IMG/VR virus record: IMGVR_UViG_3300006923_000059
Coordinates: 1 to 38,762 of that record
Source of the DNA: a virus
Strand: one strand, 5' to 3'
DNA length: 38,762 bases
Shown here in pieces: positions 10,301 to 16,416 of this stretch (within the stretch, counting starts at the first letter, position 1; each line of letters opens with the position of its first letter). Both the position numbers and the translations under genes were made by a program. The notes beneath the pieces are model-generated. The model had not been told where the DNA came from. It searched no databases and worked only from the letters and a program-made list of their open reading frames with translations.

Positions 10301-10571
10301 CCAAAGTCAAACCATCAGCATTTCCAGCAACACCAGTTGGGCCGTGAATATGTTCTATCGTTAGTTCTCTACCATCAGAAAGAACTAATTTTAAACTTGT
10401 TTCGTATGGATACCCCGAAAGAATGTACGCTCCAGTTGCACCAGTTAATCCGGTTGCACCAGTTGGACCAGATGCACCTGTATGACCAGTGAAACCAATA
10501 GGACCAGTAAGCCCTAGTGGCCCCTCGACTGAATCTGGTATTACTACGGCACTACTTCCGATTACTGGCAT
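1335..10571 (-). CDS. Giant 3078-aa collagen-stalk, VWA-containing, Cys-rich tail adhesin
   Basis: No single known family covers this protein. Residues 17-48 are eleven Gly-X-Y triplets (collagen-like stalk). Residues ~50-330 are a Cys-poor, beta-rich-looking fibre region. After that come more than thirty degenerate Cys modules of the type GACC..(S)C...T...C...GG.Y.G..S.C....C, best conserved at residues ~2250-2950. Residues ~1026-1203 form a Dickkopf/WAP-like block of repeated CTDDDDCG.G.CCENNVC units. Residues ~1623-1865 form a von Willebrand A domain with MIDAS residues D1631, S1633, S1635, T1733 and D1765. The ATG at 10571 is preceded by AAAGGATGA, a plausible ribosome site, and the short GSS-containing leader before the stalk is shared with the next two upstream genes. 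The product is probably a secreted-type adhesive structure on the virion. The cytoplasmic origin of so many cysteines is odd. Some patches are far more GC-rich than the flanking baseplate genes. Confidence 0.9.
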   Translation of the reverse strand: MPVIGSSAVVIPDSVEGPLGLTGPIGFTGHTGASGPTGATGLTGATGAYILSGYPYETSLKLVLSDGRELTIEHIHGPTGVAGNADGLTLGDNQYSIFKEVSDGTTFWFKGITTEGSLGSYISDNTIGISGDIPYIVGVVESAVKDRLAYLSGTGTVNATKLWTESDGTISFGTTDAGNEWSYDPEEVIVPIGPLPQFSADTDDPIIYGITGGEYEGFGPYCGGETGINLEVNRGSVYKIETPVGINEIVGDFNELEVFNFTIQLGGNQIWDWPSNVYFDEDDLYFSCGWDIINFYSYDAGRSWKATVTIRGYGTSDCESVHGLGSCCYMDDDNELNCRDYMTETECKELDSPFDFDGDGVPDAGGGYFNAFSTCAENCGMDAVGICCSEGGDWSDTGTRVCIENVGAAECDYFGGTFWNYFYYEREEETGRMVLLAEPIPITCDNLEGLLNKNRSIRDIITDEHHRSSGDEDFPWTYEQDGNVGEDERGACCMQMPDDNNTMGSVPYGNPECGSYQNYMTADDCAWFGGTFLGIGTEVTWKSEVEIIHVPDAECGDACGDPDKCGTKCRLAEDTVQLFPVKYHFMGTLMFGHWDGFWMSKDYAMNMVEQYPSLTSHPPDCSGTGCDSTLWGILQKAPYGAKWCWNDQNCLGCPGCDQGQGGDGDPTNCECWAGPDGPECQGNVVDCFAQLGRWDKNHSFSICSLGAYGSEKCCGFEGDNEWVCNPGNMCASDCSHNTMTNCWHNNQHCMPGVETCDACYFDNNMYNPGRCIYGPDGGSVCTKNLVSRSIWSSRYSYNRFNPQTGPFQGEEPWGRWLEDDRCVQKNDRCADIIDPSWSCDHDCGIGSGKTHFPDQLKGCLNPDSPAWLSVLEASEQQYSSKKYGSCWGCTPGACCATLKNGTPVCFEAHSPWTCLEPSSDGIIYAPVHEDGTNINDGACCIPHEGGPQCIDEGMNRLNCHNQGGFFMSGPCEPDQGVGSDTCACMENGGECIPESIKSNGGWNPIINPVWMGIHTTCAGTGCDGGCASSGDCTGPEDCDDGLCCENNVCVTCTGYCTDDDDCGDGECCENKVCESSLGDSCGNHADCCGIDVVCCENNVCVTCTGDCTVPEDCDDGLCCENNVCVTCTGDCTDDDDCGAGQCCENNVCESSIGEYCGIDGDCCGIGVVCCENNVCVTCTGACTDDDDCGAGLCCENDVCVTCSVTGSCCIPTGSGGYDCIVGQTQPNCLVSDGNIWHLDGQCTGECDDIGENCTNFSDDICVSPCCDPIACCKDGVCIGDSMGHCDSDMPCLPPLSRTICEFVYGGIAVPGECGEVDCCNATIYVGACCSPDGESCEETNSNICNSTGRQFMGPNTKCDGENAVNCCGDQEVMGACCNGESCSISSEDDCGGEWWGSGSACSPNPCQTSPVGACCLGSSCQDLSEKECLEADGTWYGVGEICCTAAGDDNRINGGRGDDDDGICCIYWVDSTPWGDDGYYKREWMNNNSCDVCCNKQDPANPGCCMEGHCSMVVDDYWACDGGPCSVASYGKCCYNPSILVKPGDPPTFPTDPYEGAYEWSKFIETSDCSVTADCCDPCPLDCCCRDLFVQNQTSCNDSVSVECGNTEKYCIGFAEFDPERDNPHIAFLIDTSGSVNGPMLLKSVAGICEAFNGTNNTMSGMGVITVSILTFQGSGTDTVQIWLREQLVDTDQLFPGGVYDVNGDGSLIIWDGSHLCGMVENMADAPPPTGATCIAGALQSAGSYVLPPHKTLGTIPQWTIVVSDFIDFCMSGGGARVPADQIRSFAENIGEFTGPRVCSGHVWAWPMPEGVIPDTYKNYAKDIACTELCPASGVCDHNGDWELGTWKRIESASQDFPNFLYECINHITSYSCCIPPGICLEIAPAVCEGLGGTSEMTSCNDRNCYEPKGRCCHLEPAACECPNPSHACCWNGGCWEYEEDLCVILDPPGQYIADACCGCSDPCGLGAGDECDNIPREHICTDDVAQQTCECVLGGFFEGPDAAGTVPSCDELSGENPCKLCCGDNDPGECYVRWCIDGDTCDPCGGGVGGLIWECGSQHYCDTPASCNNVSHPTVICCDHPDHKPNCVNIPFCRCVEEGGQPMDGVLEGCNDETCSGCEDADVDICNIPEGACCFTYTHNGSDIQICAETTENACVRWLGGDYQGDNELCEPCTWNTGDEVWENGTCGKCGTCCVQATNSWECEEGVIEQDCIFIPTEFDGPFWTERDSETDVVAPCCTCTDPFCVIEHQIDLPQLPDCGLSACCYEDANGDPICTAESQSWCVGIPDDGEGLGGTWYRCTSCTDDLCSNTTGACCVDTSCSIETAADCSASGGIYQGNDSTCGMNTCCPDCGACCVGTSCTEVSVSVCDGKDGDHYGTGVACTPKLCDDIDGGCCIDNECQTMTQKECISASGDWMGEDHECDDNPCGACCDDQGGCSTTTQFGCDNTGGASWQGDDSNCDTLPCTLGGCCLSGGGSCLDLTLYECGGGTWHNDLCTQNPCNLGTGMCCCDNPGDSCTDNITEVQCADPTLPSWCAWGGNWEAGQTCELDCANYTTGACCISNVCSVVTEGNCVWDGGTYQGDNSTCAGDPCAPPATGACCVGTSCGTGTEADCSAAGGTYQGDNSTCAGDPCAPISEDGACCYYANSTCGEDGTQQDCLNNSGTWMGIGSTCRACEGACCFDTSCSDNLSQDDCSNLSGIYQGIGILCADISCNPDYGSCCCENAGGMWSCTDNVTQSNCSLTCVSNYTWSPNGTCTANACGAPVGACCLSTDTCVENLTFWECGELGSYDWYWDDACADVNCTPITVGRCCYGDSTCMTDKSQAECEKCKGEWNINNSCAGDPCDGRPSCCNTSTFACDENWTCCTNGTLVNDCTDECVDDSYACCEKVGGIYTGNCSDITQQQCSDEDGQPLTSYDDCTMIDPATGMKPCDLGVCCYDDGGNPSCIRTIKYECDSISASHWKGDGECADFSEYAECADQDVPTGACCINNSCSEGWGHTACETAGGEYYGDNSVCSDHDIECKDDDPKCILCDATPPPRGKEFEDLNSYVKLPSGQCVWMNCISPNCPYPLCR
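2661..2838 (-). repeat. Tandem Cys module with 123-bp period
   Basis: Bases 2661-2715 and 2784-2838 are identical over 55 bp, a 123-bp (41-residue) period. Both encode the GGTYQGDNSTCAGDPCAP end of a Cys module. The intervening sequences encode GACCISNVCS and GACCVGTSCG starts. Most other modules in the gene have diverged much further, so this pair looks recently duplicated. Confidence 0.85.
4980..5707 (-). other. Segment encoding von Willebrand A domain with intact MIDAS
   Basis: Within the 3078-aa protein, residues ~1623-1865 read HIAFLIDTSGSV (DxSxS), then PPTGATCIAGALQSAG (the MIDAS threonine and the usual following helix), then WTIVVSDFIDF (the final MIDAS aspartate). Spacing and order fit a metal-ion-dependent adhesion site of the VWA family, which binds protein or glycan ligands through a divalent cation. 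The domain is flanked on both sides by Cys-rich modules. It also contains an EF-hand-like DVNGDGS loop near residue 1695, a possible additional calcium site. Confidence 0.85.
6965..7490 (-). repeat. Dickkopf/WAP-like Cys repeat block with 225-bp higher-order repeat
   Basis: Seven near-identical copies of a segment encoding CCENNVC(V/E) lie at irregular 70-80 bp steps. Above this is a longer repeat of exactly 225 bp (75 residues): the CTxPEDCDDGLCC unit, the CTDDDDCG unit and the ESS.G..CG...DCCG unit recur in the same order. A landmark CTCTGGG lies at 7239-7245 and again at 7464-7470. The repeat is in frame and coding, and reads as a recent segmental duplication. Confidence 0.85.
10428..10523 (-). 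repeat. Collagen-like Gly-X-Y stalk of the 3078-aa protein
   Basis: Residues 17-48 form eleven uninterrupted Gly-X-Y triplets, with Thr or Ala frequent and Pro present (for example GATGLTGATG). Collagen-like runs in phage fibres usually mark a trimeric stalk, so this adhesin is probably a homotrimer. Matching stalks occur at the same place in the next two upstream genes. Confidence 0.85.
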
Positions 10572-10612
10572 TAAATATCATCCTTTAATAAATTAAATAC
10601 TAATTATGTATA

Positions 10613-13270
10613 CTAAGTAAAACATCCGTCACATCCATTCACGCAAATACCTTGCTTATTTTCACATTCAGAACACGGTATAGGATTCTTATATTCTTTA
10701 CATCCACCCATAGGCAAACAGCACGAACATGTCATCCATACTGGATTCTTTAAACTTGTTTCATCTAAGTATGGAACACAACCGTGTTTGTTTGGCTGCC
10801 ATTGTTCTGGTTTATTACATATTGATATGTTTGTCGGTAAAGAAGTTGTTTTGATTTTTGTTTCGTTACTGTTACATTCGCCCCCAGAACAGTCGAACAC
10901 TGCAAAACCACCGAGATCCTTACAATCACTAACAATACCACCTTCACCTAATGCACCTTTCCAACAAGCTTCTGGACAACAGCAATCACAATCACCATAT
11001 CCAGCCTCTATTATCCATCTATCTTTATTTTTTGGTGGAATAACAATTCCTGGTTCCATACAAGAAGACAATTCACCAACACCAGAACACCCACCAGATG
11101 CTTTTGGTTTAGGTATTGGTTTTCTTTCTTTTGATGATTTTTGAACTGATTTATTAGTCTTTCTTAATTTTCTTCGAGAAGAAATGATGTTGTATGATGG
11201 TTGTGATGGTGAATCTCCCGATCCAAAATCATTTGCCGTCCTAACAGTCGTACAAGATTCACCATCACAATCACCACCAGTCCATATTCCACCACCCTCC
11301 CAACATTCTGAAATACTTAATTCAGGAGAACAACTTGTACCAACACAGCATGCGCCGGAATCACAATCTATATTTGCACACAATTTTCCAGAAACAAATA
11401 CTCCACCCCTTGACCAACAATCATCATCAGTCAACTGTGAACATGTATATGCACCATTTACATCTATGCAACATGCACCAGTAGGATTTAATTCATCTGG
11501 ATTTGGCTGATTCCTACAACATTCCCAACATTTATTATCAACCAATTTAATTGTACCGCAACTGTCTCCATCTTTACAGGAGTATGATGGATCACTGGTG
11601 GGTGAACAGTGACAATCAATTCCGGGGCAAAGACAAGGAGTATCATCCCCACAAGATCCATCCCCATATTCATACGTCCATCCCGTACATTCACATGTAC
11701 ATGGTGGAGGAGTAGAATCACATACACAATTCCCACCCTCGTCCAATAGACCTCCAATTTCGGGTCCGTCATCCCCATCAACCAGACAGTTAAATGGTGC
11801 ATATGCAGCATCGGCAACTCCCGACCCCTGAATTAAATTCAAACCTGCACATTTGGAACCAGTTCCCCAATATATCCCCCTACTGGTTCCGTCATTAGAT
11901 TCCAACGAAGAACAAATTGCCGGCGTCGTTTGATAACAAACTTCATCTACACAACAAGCACCATAATTTCCTTCTAAGCAGCAATTTGTCTGATCACAGG
12001 TTTTATCGAACCATATACCTTCTGGATAAAAAGCACATGCGTCTTGAGACATTTCATAACATTCATTGTTAATGCAACATGCACCCAACCCAGTACACGG
12101 ATCCACACATCCACCCAGACTTTCTATACTTGTTCCTCCAAACGGATCAATGCATGGAATTCCTTGAACAAACAAACCACCATATGTTTGACATTTTGTC
12201 TCACTTGTGTCTATACATCTACCGTTTACGCAACATGCACCCTCAGAATAACAATTTGGTCCTTCTGATCTGTGCAAACATACAACATCTGAAAATTTGC
12301 CACCAACTTCATCACAATATAATTTAGTTACATAATCTATACAATCTCTATGATCAACCTTGTTTGGATCTTGATCTTCTGTACAATAGCAACAGGAACC
12401 AATAGAAACATCTGTTTGTAATAATTGGGAACTGAAAGTTACACCAGGGAATCTATAAACTTCTCCACCACCCAAATGAATCCCACTTGCAATCGCAGTT
12501 GATCCAGCAGGCCCACCATAATTCTCAGATGCTACAATACTACTAAATGTTACAGAAGTCCCTGTTACACCAGAAACACTTACAACAGGAGTTGTGTTTG
12601 TTGGGTCTGTGTTCCATACCGGAAGATTGTTGTTATCTGTTGTATTCTGCCATCGTTCTCTGTGTCTTAATATTCTTGTTTGAAGATACTCACCATCATG
12701 ATGGTTTTCCCAATATGTATTTTTTGCACCACTACCAGACAATCCACCGGATGAAGAATCCCAAGCAAAAATTAATTCACCAGTATTACCCAACCGACCG
12801 TCACCAGTTGCACCACTAAGAAGTATAGTATAATCATCTGGTTGGTTGACAGTTATATCTCTACCAGAAACGGTAAGGTTTCTGAAATATGCAGTTATTC
12901 CTATCTTTTCTTTGAATAATTCTCCATAATCTGGACCTTGGATCGTATTGGTAATAGAATATTCGGCAGTTTCTGCAGTACCTGTATTACCACGAACTCC
13001 TGTTATACCAAGAGTGATGCCTTCTTCCAACGAACCTTCTTCATTATATCCTTCGAGAGTTACTACTATTTGATATTCATTACTGGATGGACCTGCTGTT
13101 CTGGTTCCCACAGCACCCTTAATTCCTTCACCCGTATATCCTATTGGGCCCTGACCACCAGTTGGACCAGTTGGACCAGTTGGGCCTCGTTGACCACGCG
13201 AACCACTTGCCCCAGTTAGTGGACTGATTCCTGTTAGGTCATCTATTCTACTGCTTCCGTGTATTACCAT
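10613..13270 (-). CDS. 885-aa collagen-stalk, Cys-rich tail fibre protein
   Basis: It starts MVIHGSS, close to the MVSIIHGSS of the gene upstream, followed by a Gly-X-Y stalk at residues ~20-49. A Cys-poor fibre region runs to about residue 280. Then follow Cys modules such as GACCVNGRCIDTSETKC, GACCINNECYEMSQDAC and GACCVGTSCSPELS. A Lys/Arg-rich, Cys-free linker at residues ~693-723 (RRKLRKTNKS, KPIPKPK) separates the main Cys block from a last Cys-rich segment ending GICVNGCDGCFT. The ATG at 13270 directly abuts the TAG of the upstream gene, and AAGGT precedes it by a few bases. It lacks the VWA and Dickkopf-like parts of its 3078-aa neighbour. It is probably a paralogous trimeric fibre on the same baseplate; the ligand is unknown. 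Confidence 0.88.
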   Translation of the reverse strand: MVIHGSSRIDDLTGISPLTGASGSRGQRGPTGPTGPTGGQGPIGYTGEGIKGAVGTRTAGPSSNEYQIVVTLEGYNEEGSLEEGITLGITGVRGNTGTAETAEYSITNTIQGPDYGELFKEKIGITAYFRNLTVSGRDITVNQPDDYTILLSGATGDGRLGNTGELIFAWDSSSGGLSGSGAKNTYWENHHDGEYLQTRILRHRERWQNTTDNNNLPVWNTDPTNTTPVVSVSGVTGTSVTFSSIVASENYGGPAGSTAIASGIHLGGGEVYRFPGVTFSSQLLQTDVSIGSCCYCTEDQDPNKVDHRDCIDYVTKLYCDEVGGKFSDVVCLHRSEGPNCYSEGACCVNGRCIDTSETKCQTYGGLFVQGIPCIDPFGGTSIESLGGCVDPCTGLGACCINNECYEMSQDACAFYPEGIWFDKTCDQTNCCLEGNYGACCVDEVCYQTTPAICSSLESNDGTSRGIYWGTGSKCAGLNLIQGSGVADAAYAPFNCLVDGDDGPEIGGLLDEGGNCVCDSTPPPCTCECTGWTYEYGDGSCGDDTPCLCPGIDCHCSPTSDPSYSCKDGDSCGTIKLVDNKCWECCRNQPNPDELNPTGACCIDVNGAYTCSQLTDDDCWSRGGVFVSGKLCANIDCDSGACCVGTSCSPELSISECWEGGGIWTGGDCDGESCTTVRTANDFGSGDSPSQPSYNIISSRRKLRKTNKSVQKSSKERKPIPKPKASGGCSGVGELSSCMEPGIVIPPKNKDRWIIEAGYGDCDCCCPEACWKGALGEGGIVSDCKDLGGFAVFDCSGGECNSNETKIKTTSLPTNISICNKPEQWQPNKHGCVPYLDETSLKNPVWMTCSCCLPMGGCKEYKNPIPCSECENKQGICVNGCDGCFT

Positions 13271-16200
13271 CTAGTACCTTTGGTTTATTCCTTTGTCTTC
13301 GTCTCGCAAAACATTCGGCATCTTCCACAACTTATAGTTGTTATCAGACCCGTCAGCAAATCGACCATCACACCTAATCAAACGAATAGGTCTTACCTGA
13401 TATGTATTCTGTGTTCTATCTTTCTTTCCTACCATAAAGTTTTCCACTATACCATTTTGATCAAACTTCATAGCCCAGGCAACAGTTCCTGGATCTGCGG
13501 TTACACCAGAAGGTCCAGTTGCACCAACAGGATTTATAATTCCCTCACCTGCACCTGCAGTCCTACCTTTTGTTTCGTTGAATCCACCACTGGAAGTCCA
13601 GTGCCATCCATGAATAGGTTCTCCACCTTCTTCTAATAATTTAATATTTAAATCAAACCCATCATATGTTCCTAAACAATTTGAAGCAATAAACGACATT
13701 TCATCTTGACTGGGGATATACCAACTAGAAACATTATTTGAATTTGAACCAGTTGCCCCTGTTGCTGAAATTAATCTATCATCAAATAATCTAGTAGCAC
13801 GAAATGCAGAAATATAAGAACCTGTTAAACCTGGACCGAAATCAACAGAAGAATAATCTCCAGCAGGATCATTATAGTTTTTATATAGTGCATTATCCGC
13901 ACTAATGATTCTAATATTATTATACATTCCCCAATTTCTATGCCATAATCCGTGTGCTGTCTGTGGTGATTTTGTTTTTAGTTTTTGAATAGCACCATTA
14001 CCCAATCGTCTTGCTTTTCGACACGAATCAAATGTGTTGACAGCGATATTTCCCAAGGAACCACTACCAGCATTTTGATCATACCAATAACCTTCAGAAA
14101 GTCTAAATATTTTAGATTTATAATCTGGTGTTATGTCATCATACTTGCCGGTTTTTTGGTTATATAGTGGTCCCCATGCACTACCAAGATTTCCCCAATA
14201 GAATTCACCAGTTGCACCATATATTTCTTTTGGATTCACTATATCACGATCACCCGTAATTCCTAACGGATGCATAGAAATTACGACATAATATGCATCA
14301 GGTCTGCTAGTCATTTCCTGCGAAAGTGACATATTATCATATTCTGGACATCCATCAGAATCAAATCCATATCCATGATAATCATATTTTGATCTATATG
14401 AATTACAAGAAAGTCCATAAGAATCTAAGGTTGCACCAGAACTACCACTTAGTAGGTTTTGCCATTTAGTATATTTACTACCACCAAACCACTTATTACC
14501 AAACATATTAGAACCATATGGTCTATAAAGTCCAACAACCATACCACCCGCATATAAATCACCCGGTTGTAAATCTAATCCAGCAACCTCAGTCACACAA
14601 CCCGATGTTGTATCATTAGTTCTGCATGAAATATCTCCACATAAAGACCCATCACCAGTGTATATGAAATTATTGTCTATACATCCTGCACCAGTTGCAC
14701 CATCAACACAAATACCAGAACCCTGACAACATGCCCCAGTACCACCAGAACAAATATTGAATCCATATCTTTGTGAATAGCACGATAGTCCGATTCCTTG
14801 GAAATAATGTCCTTGTTTCAAACAAACAGATCTGTTTAGTTGTTTACAGTTTCCTATTCCGTCACAACATGCACCAATTTCCTTGGAAATTTTACCACAC
14901 TTCATATCATTACAGATACTACCAGTACCACCAAATGCAGAAATGTTGTTTAGTAAATTTCCTATATCGACACAATCATTTACGGACATTTCTTCGTAAC
15001 AATTAACATCGTTTGTTTGCTCATTAGTTACGCAACACGAACCATATGTGTCATAACAAATTCCACTCGTACTACCAGTTCCGCCTGTTCCACAAACACT
15101 ACCACTTCCATGATAATATCCAGTACATGCATTTTCTGTAGTGTGTACACAAACTCCGTCACCTATGCAGCAAGCACCAGTCGAACCAGTTGTTCCATCT
15201 ATGTATGGATACTCTCTAAAGTTTTTGTTATAAATATATCCACCACCATCACAATCAAAAACATCATCGGTATTTCCACTTGAATAATTTTGAGAATGGT
15301 ATTGAATTATATTTCCATGCCAAGCAGCATCACCAACGCAACTATCTACAGTTCCGTCCCCATCCAAATCTCTAGATTCACACGGTAACCAAAAGAAATT
15401 GAAAATGTCAGTACCACCACTCCAACAAGGTTGCTTGTCTAGTGGCCAAATTATATTAGAACCAGCAAATCTAACAGTTCCATCTGCATTCGATGCACCA
15501 TGAACTATTAGAGTAAATGCTTTGCCGTATTTTGTACTTGTGGTTGCTTCTGATGATCCGTCGGGACCCTGTCCAGTGTAACCAAACTTAGCATCAGTAA
15601 ATCTAAGTTGTACAGGACCAATTGATCCATCAGCAGGAACACCATCAACTTGTCTCATGTCCAACACAAATATCTTTGAAAGGTTTGGGTTTATTGGACT
15701 TCCTTCGGGAGTTGTATAGAATATATTACCACCTGGACCCACATCAACAACATCAGCATCTTCACCAACTATAAGATATTTTGTTTTTTCTTTATAACCT
15801 TTTATTCGTGCATCAATTGCATATGCACCATCTTCCATTCCTAGACTAGAACCACGATCATATGTTGTACCAAGAACCCCCACCAATAACCCAGTGGTGT
15901 CTGGATCTGTTGAAACGAGTTCTCCATGATTTCCACTTTCAATGTTTACATATCCAAAATCACCTCGATCATAATAAATATCGACAGTATCAATAGAATC
16001 GTCTTGTGTGAGAATGACGGCATCACCCCAAACTTCAAGAGTCTTCAATACGATACTATCTAAATCACCTGCTGCATTTCTACCTTTACCAAAAGTAGCA
16101 CCACCAATATCGTATGTGTTACCAACATCAATCAGGTTATATGTTGATCCAGTTGGTCCCTTTATTCTTGTATTTGTTGTATAGTTAGATTTTGATCCAT

Positions 16201-16408
16201 CAAAAGATGTAAACTCGACATATAAATGTCCAAAATCATCGGTGAGATACATGTTGGTGATGTTATCACCACTATATCCTCTTGGTCCTGTTCTTCCTTG
16301 ACCTGTTGCCCCAGTTGGTCCAGTTGGACCAGTGGGTCCAGTTGGACCGGTAATTGCCGTTTGTCCGATTGGTTTGAAGTGACTACTACCATGAATTATT
16401 GATACCAT
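13271..16408 (-). CDS. 1045-aa collagen-stalk tail fibre with Cys modules and DUF1566 (Lcl_C)-like tip
   Basis: The leader MVSIIHGSS is followed by a Gly-Pro-Thr stalk at residues ~21-47. Residues ~50-380 are a Cys-poor fibre body. About five Cys modules follow (GACCIGDGVCVHTTENAC, GSCCVTNEQTNDVNC, GACCDGIGNCKQLNRSVC, GACCQGSGICVDGATGAGC). From residue ~612 the protein resembles the DUF1566/Lcl_C family seen at the C-termini of Legionella collagen-like adhesins and many phage or bacterial surface proteins: GDLYAGGMVVGLY, SSWYIPSQDEMSFI near residue 895, GWHWTSS, WAMKFDQNG and VRPIRLIRC near the end. The order stalk, modules, globular tip suggests a receptor-binding fibre. The start is preceded only by AGAATAAACT, a weak ribosome site, so translational coupling to the gene upstream is possible. 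Confidence 0.88.
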   Translation of the reverse strand: MVSIIHGSSHFKPIGQTAITGPTGPTGPTGPTGATGQGRTGPRGYSGDNITNMYLTDDFGHLYVEFTSFDGSKSNYTTNTRIKGPTGSTYNLIDVGNTYDIGGATFGKGRNAAGDLDSIVLKTLEVWGDAVILTQDDSIDTVDIYYDRGDFGYVNIESGNHGELVSTDPDTTGLLVGVLGTTYDRGSSLGMEDGAYAIDARIKGYKEKTKYLIVGEDADVVDVGPGGNIFYTTPEGSPINPNLSKIFVLDMRQVDGVPADGSIGPVQLRFTDAKFGYTGQGPDGSSEATTSTKYGKAFTLIVHGASNADGTVRFAGSNIIWPLDKQPCWSGGTDIFNFFWLPCESRDLDGDGTVDSCVGDAAWHGNIIQYHSQNYSSGNTDDVFDCDGGGYIYNKNFREYPYIDGTTGSTGACCIGDGVCVHTTENACTGYYHGSGSVCGTGGTGSTSGICYDTYGSCCVTNEQTNDVNCYEEMSVNDCVDIGNLLNNISAFGGTGSICNDMKCGKISKEIGACCDGIGNCKQLNRSVCLKQGHYFQGIGLSCYSQRYGFNICSGGTGACCQGSGICVDGATGAGCIDNNFIYTGDGSLCGDISCRTNDTTSGCVTEVAGLDLQPGDLYAGGMVVGLYRPYGSNMFGNKWFGGSKYTKWQNLLSGSSGATLDSYGLSCNSYRSKYDYHGYGFDSDGCPEYDNMSLSQEMTSRPDAYYVVISMHPLGITGDRDIVNPKEIYGATGEFYWGNLGSAWGPLYNQKTGKYDDITPDYKSKIFRLSEGYWYDQNAGSGSLGNIAVNTFDSCRKARRLGNGAIQKLKTKSPQTAHGLWHRNWGMYNNIRIISADNALYKNYNDPAGDYSSVDFGPGLTGSYISAFRATRLFDDRLISATGATGSNSNNVSSWYIPSQDEMSFIASNCLGTYDGFDLNIKLLEEGGEPIHGWHWTSSGGFNETKGRTAGAGEGIINPVGATGPSGVTADPGTVAWAMKFDQNGIVENFMVGKKDRTQNTYQVRPIRLIRCDGRFADGSDNNYKLWKMPNVLRDEDKGINQRY

Positions 16409-16416
16409 AGTTTATT

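Noticed and set aside
1335-10571. Eukaryotic contamination (matrix-like protein)
   Set aside because: A single uninterrupted 9-kb frame without introns, with a bacterial-type ribosome site, lying in one operon with T4-type baseplate genes.
10572-10612. Terminator or promoter in the 41-bp gap between the 885-aa and 3078-aa genes
   Set aside because: No hairpin with T-run and no TATAAATA box. Only an AAAGGATGA ribosome site is visible.
13271-16408. Diversity-generating retroelement variable region in the DUF1566-like tip
   Set aside because: No reverse transcriptase or template repeat is present in the window, so this can only be raised as a possibility.
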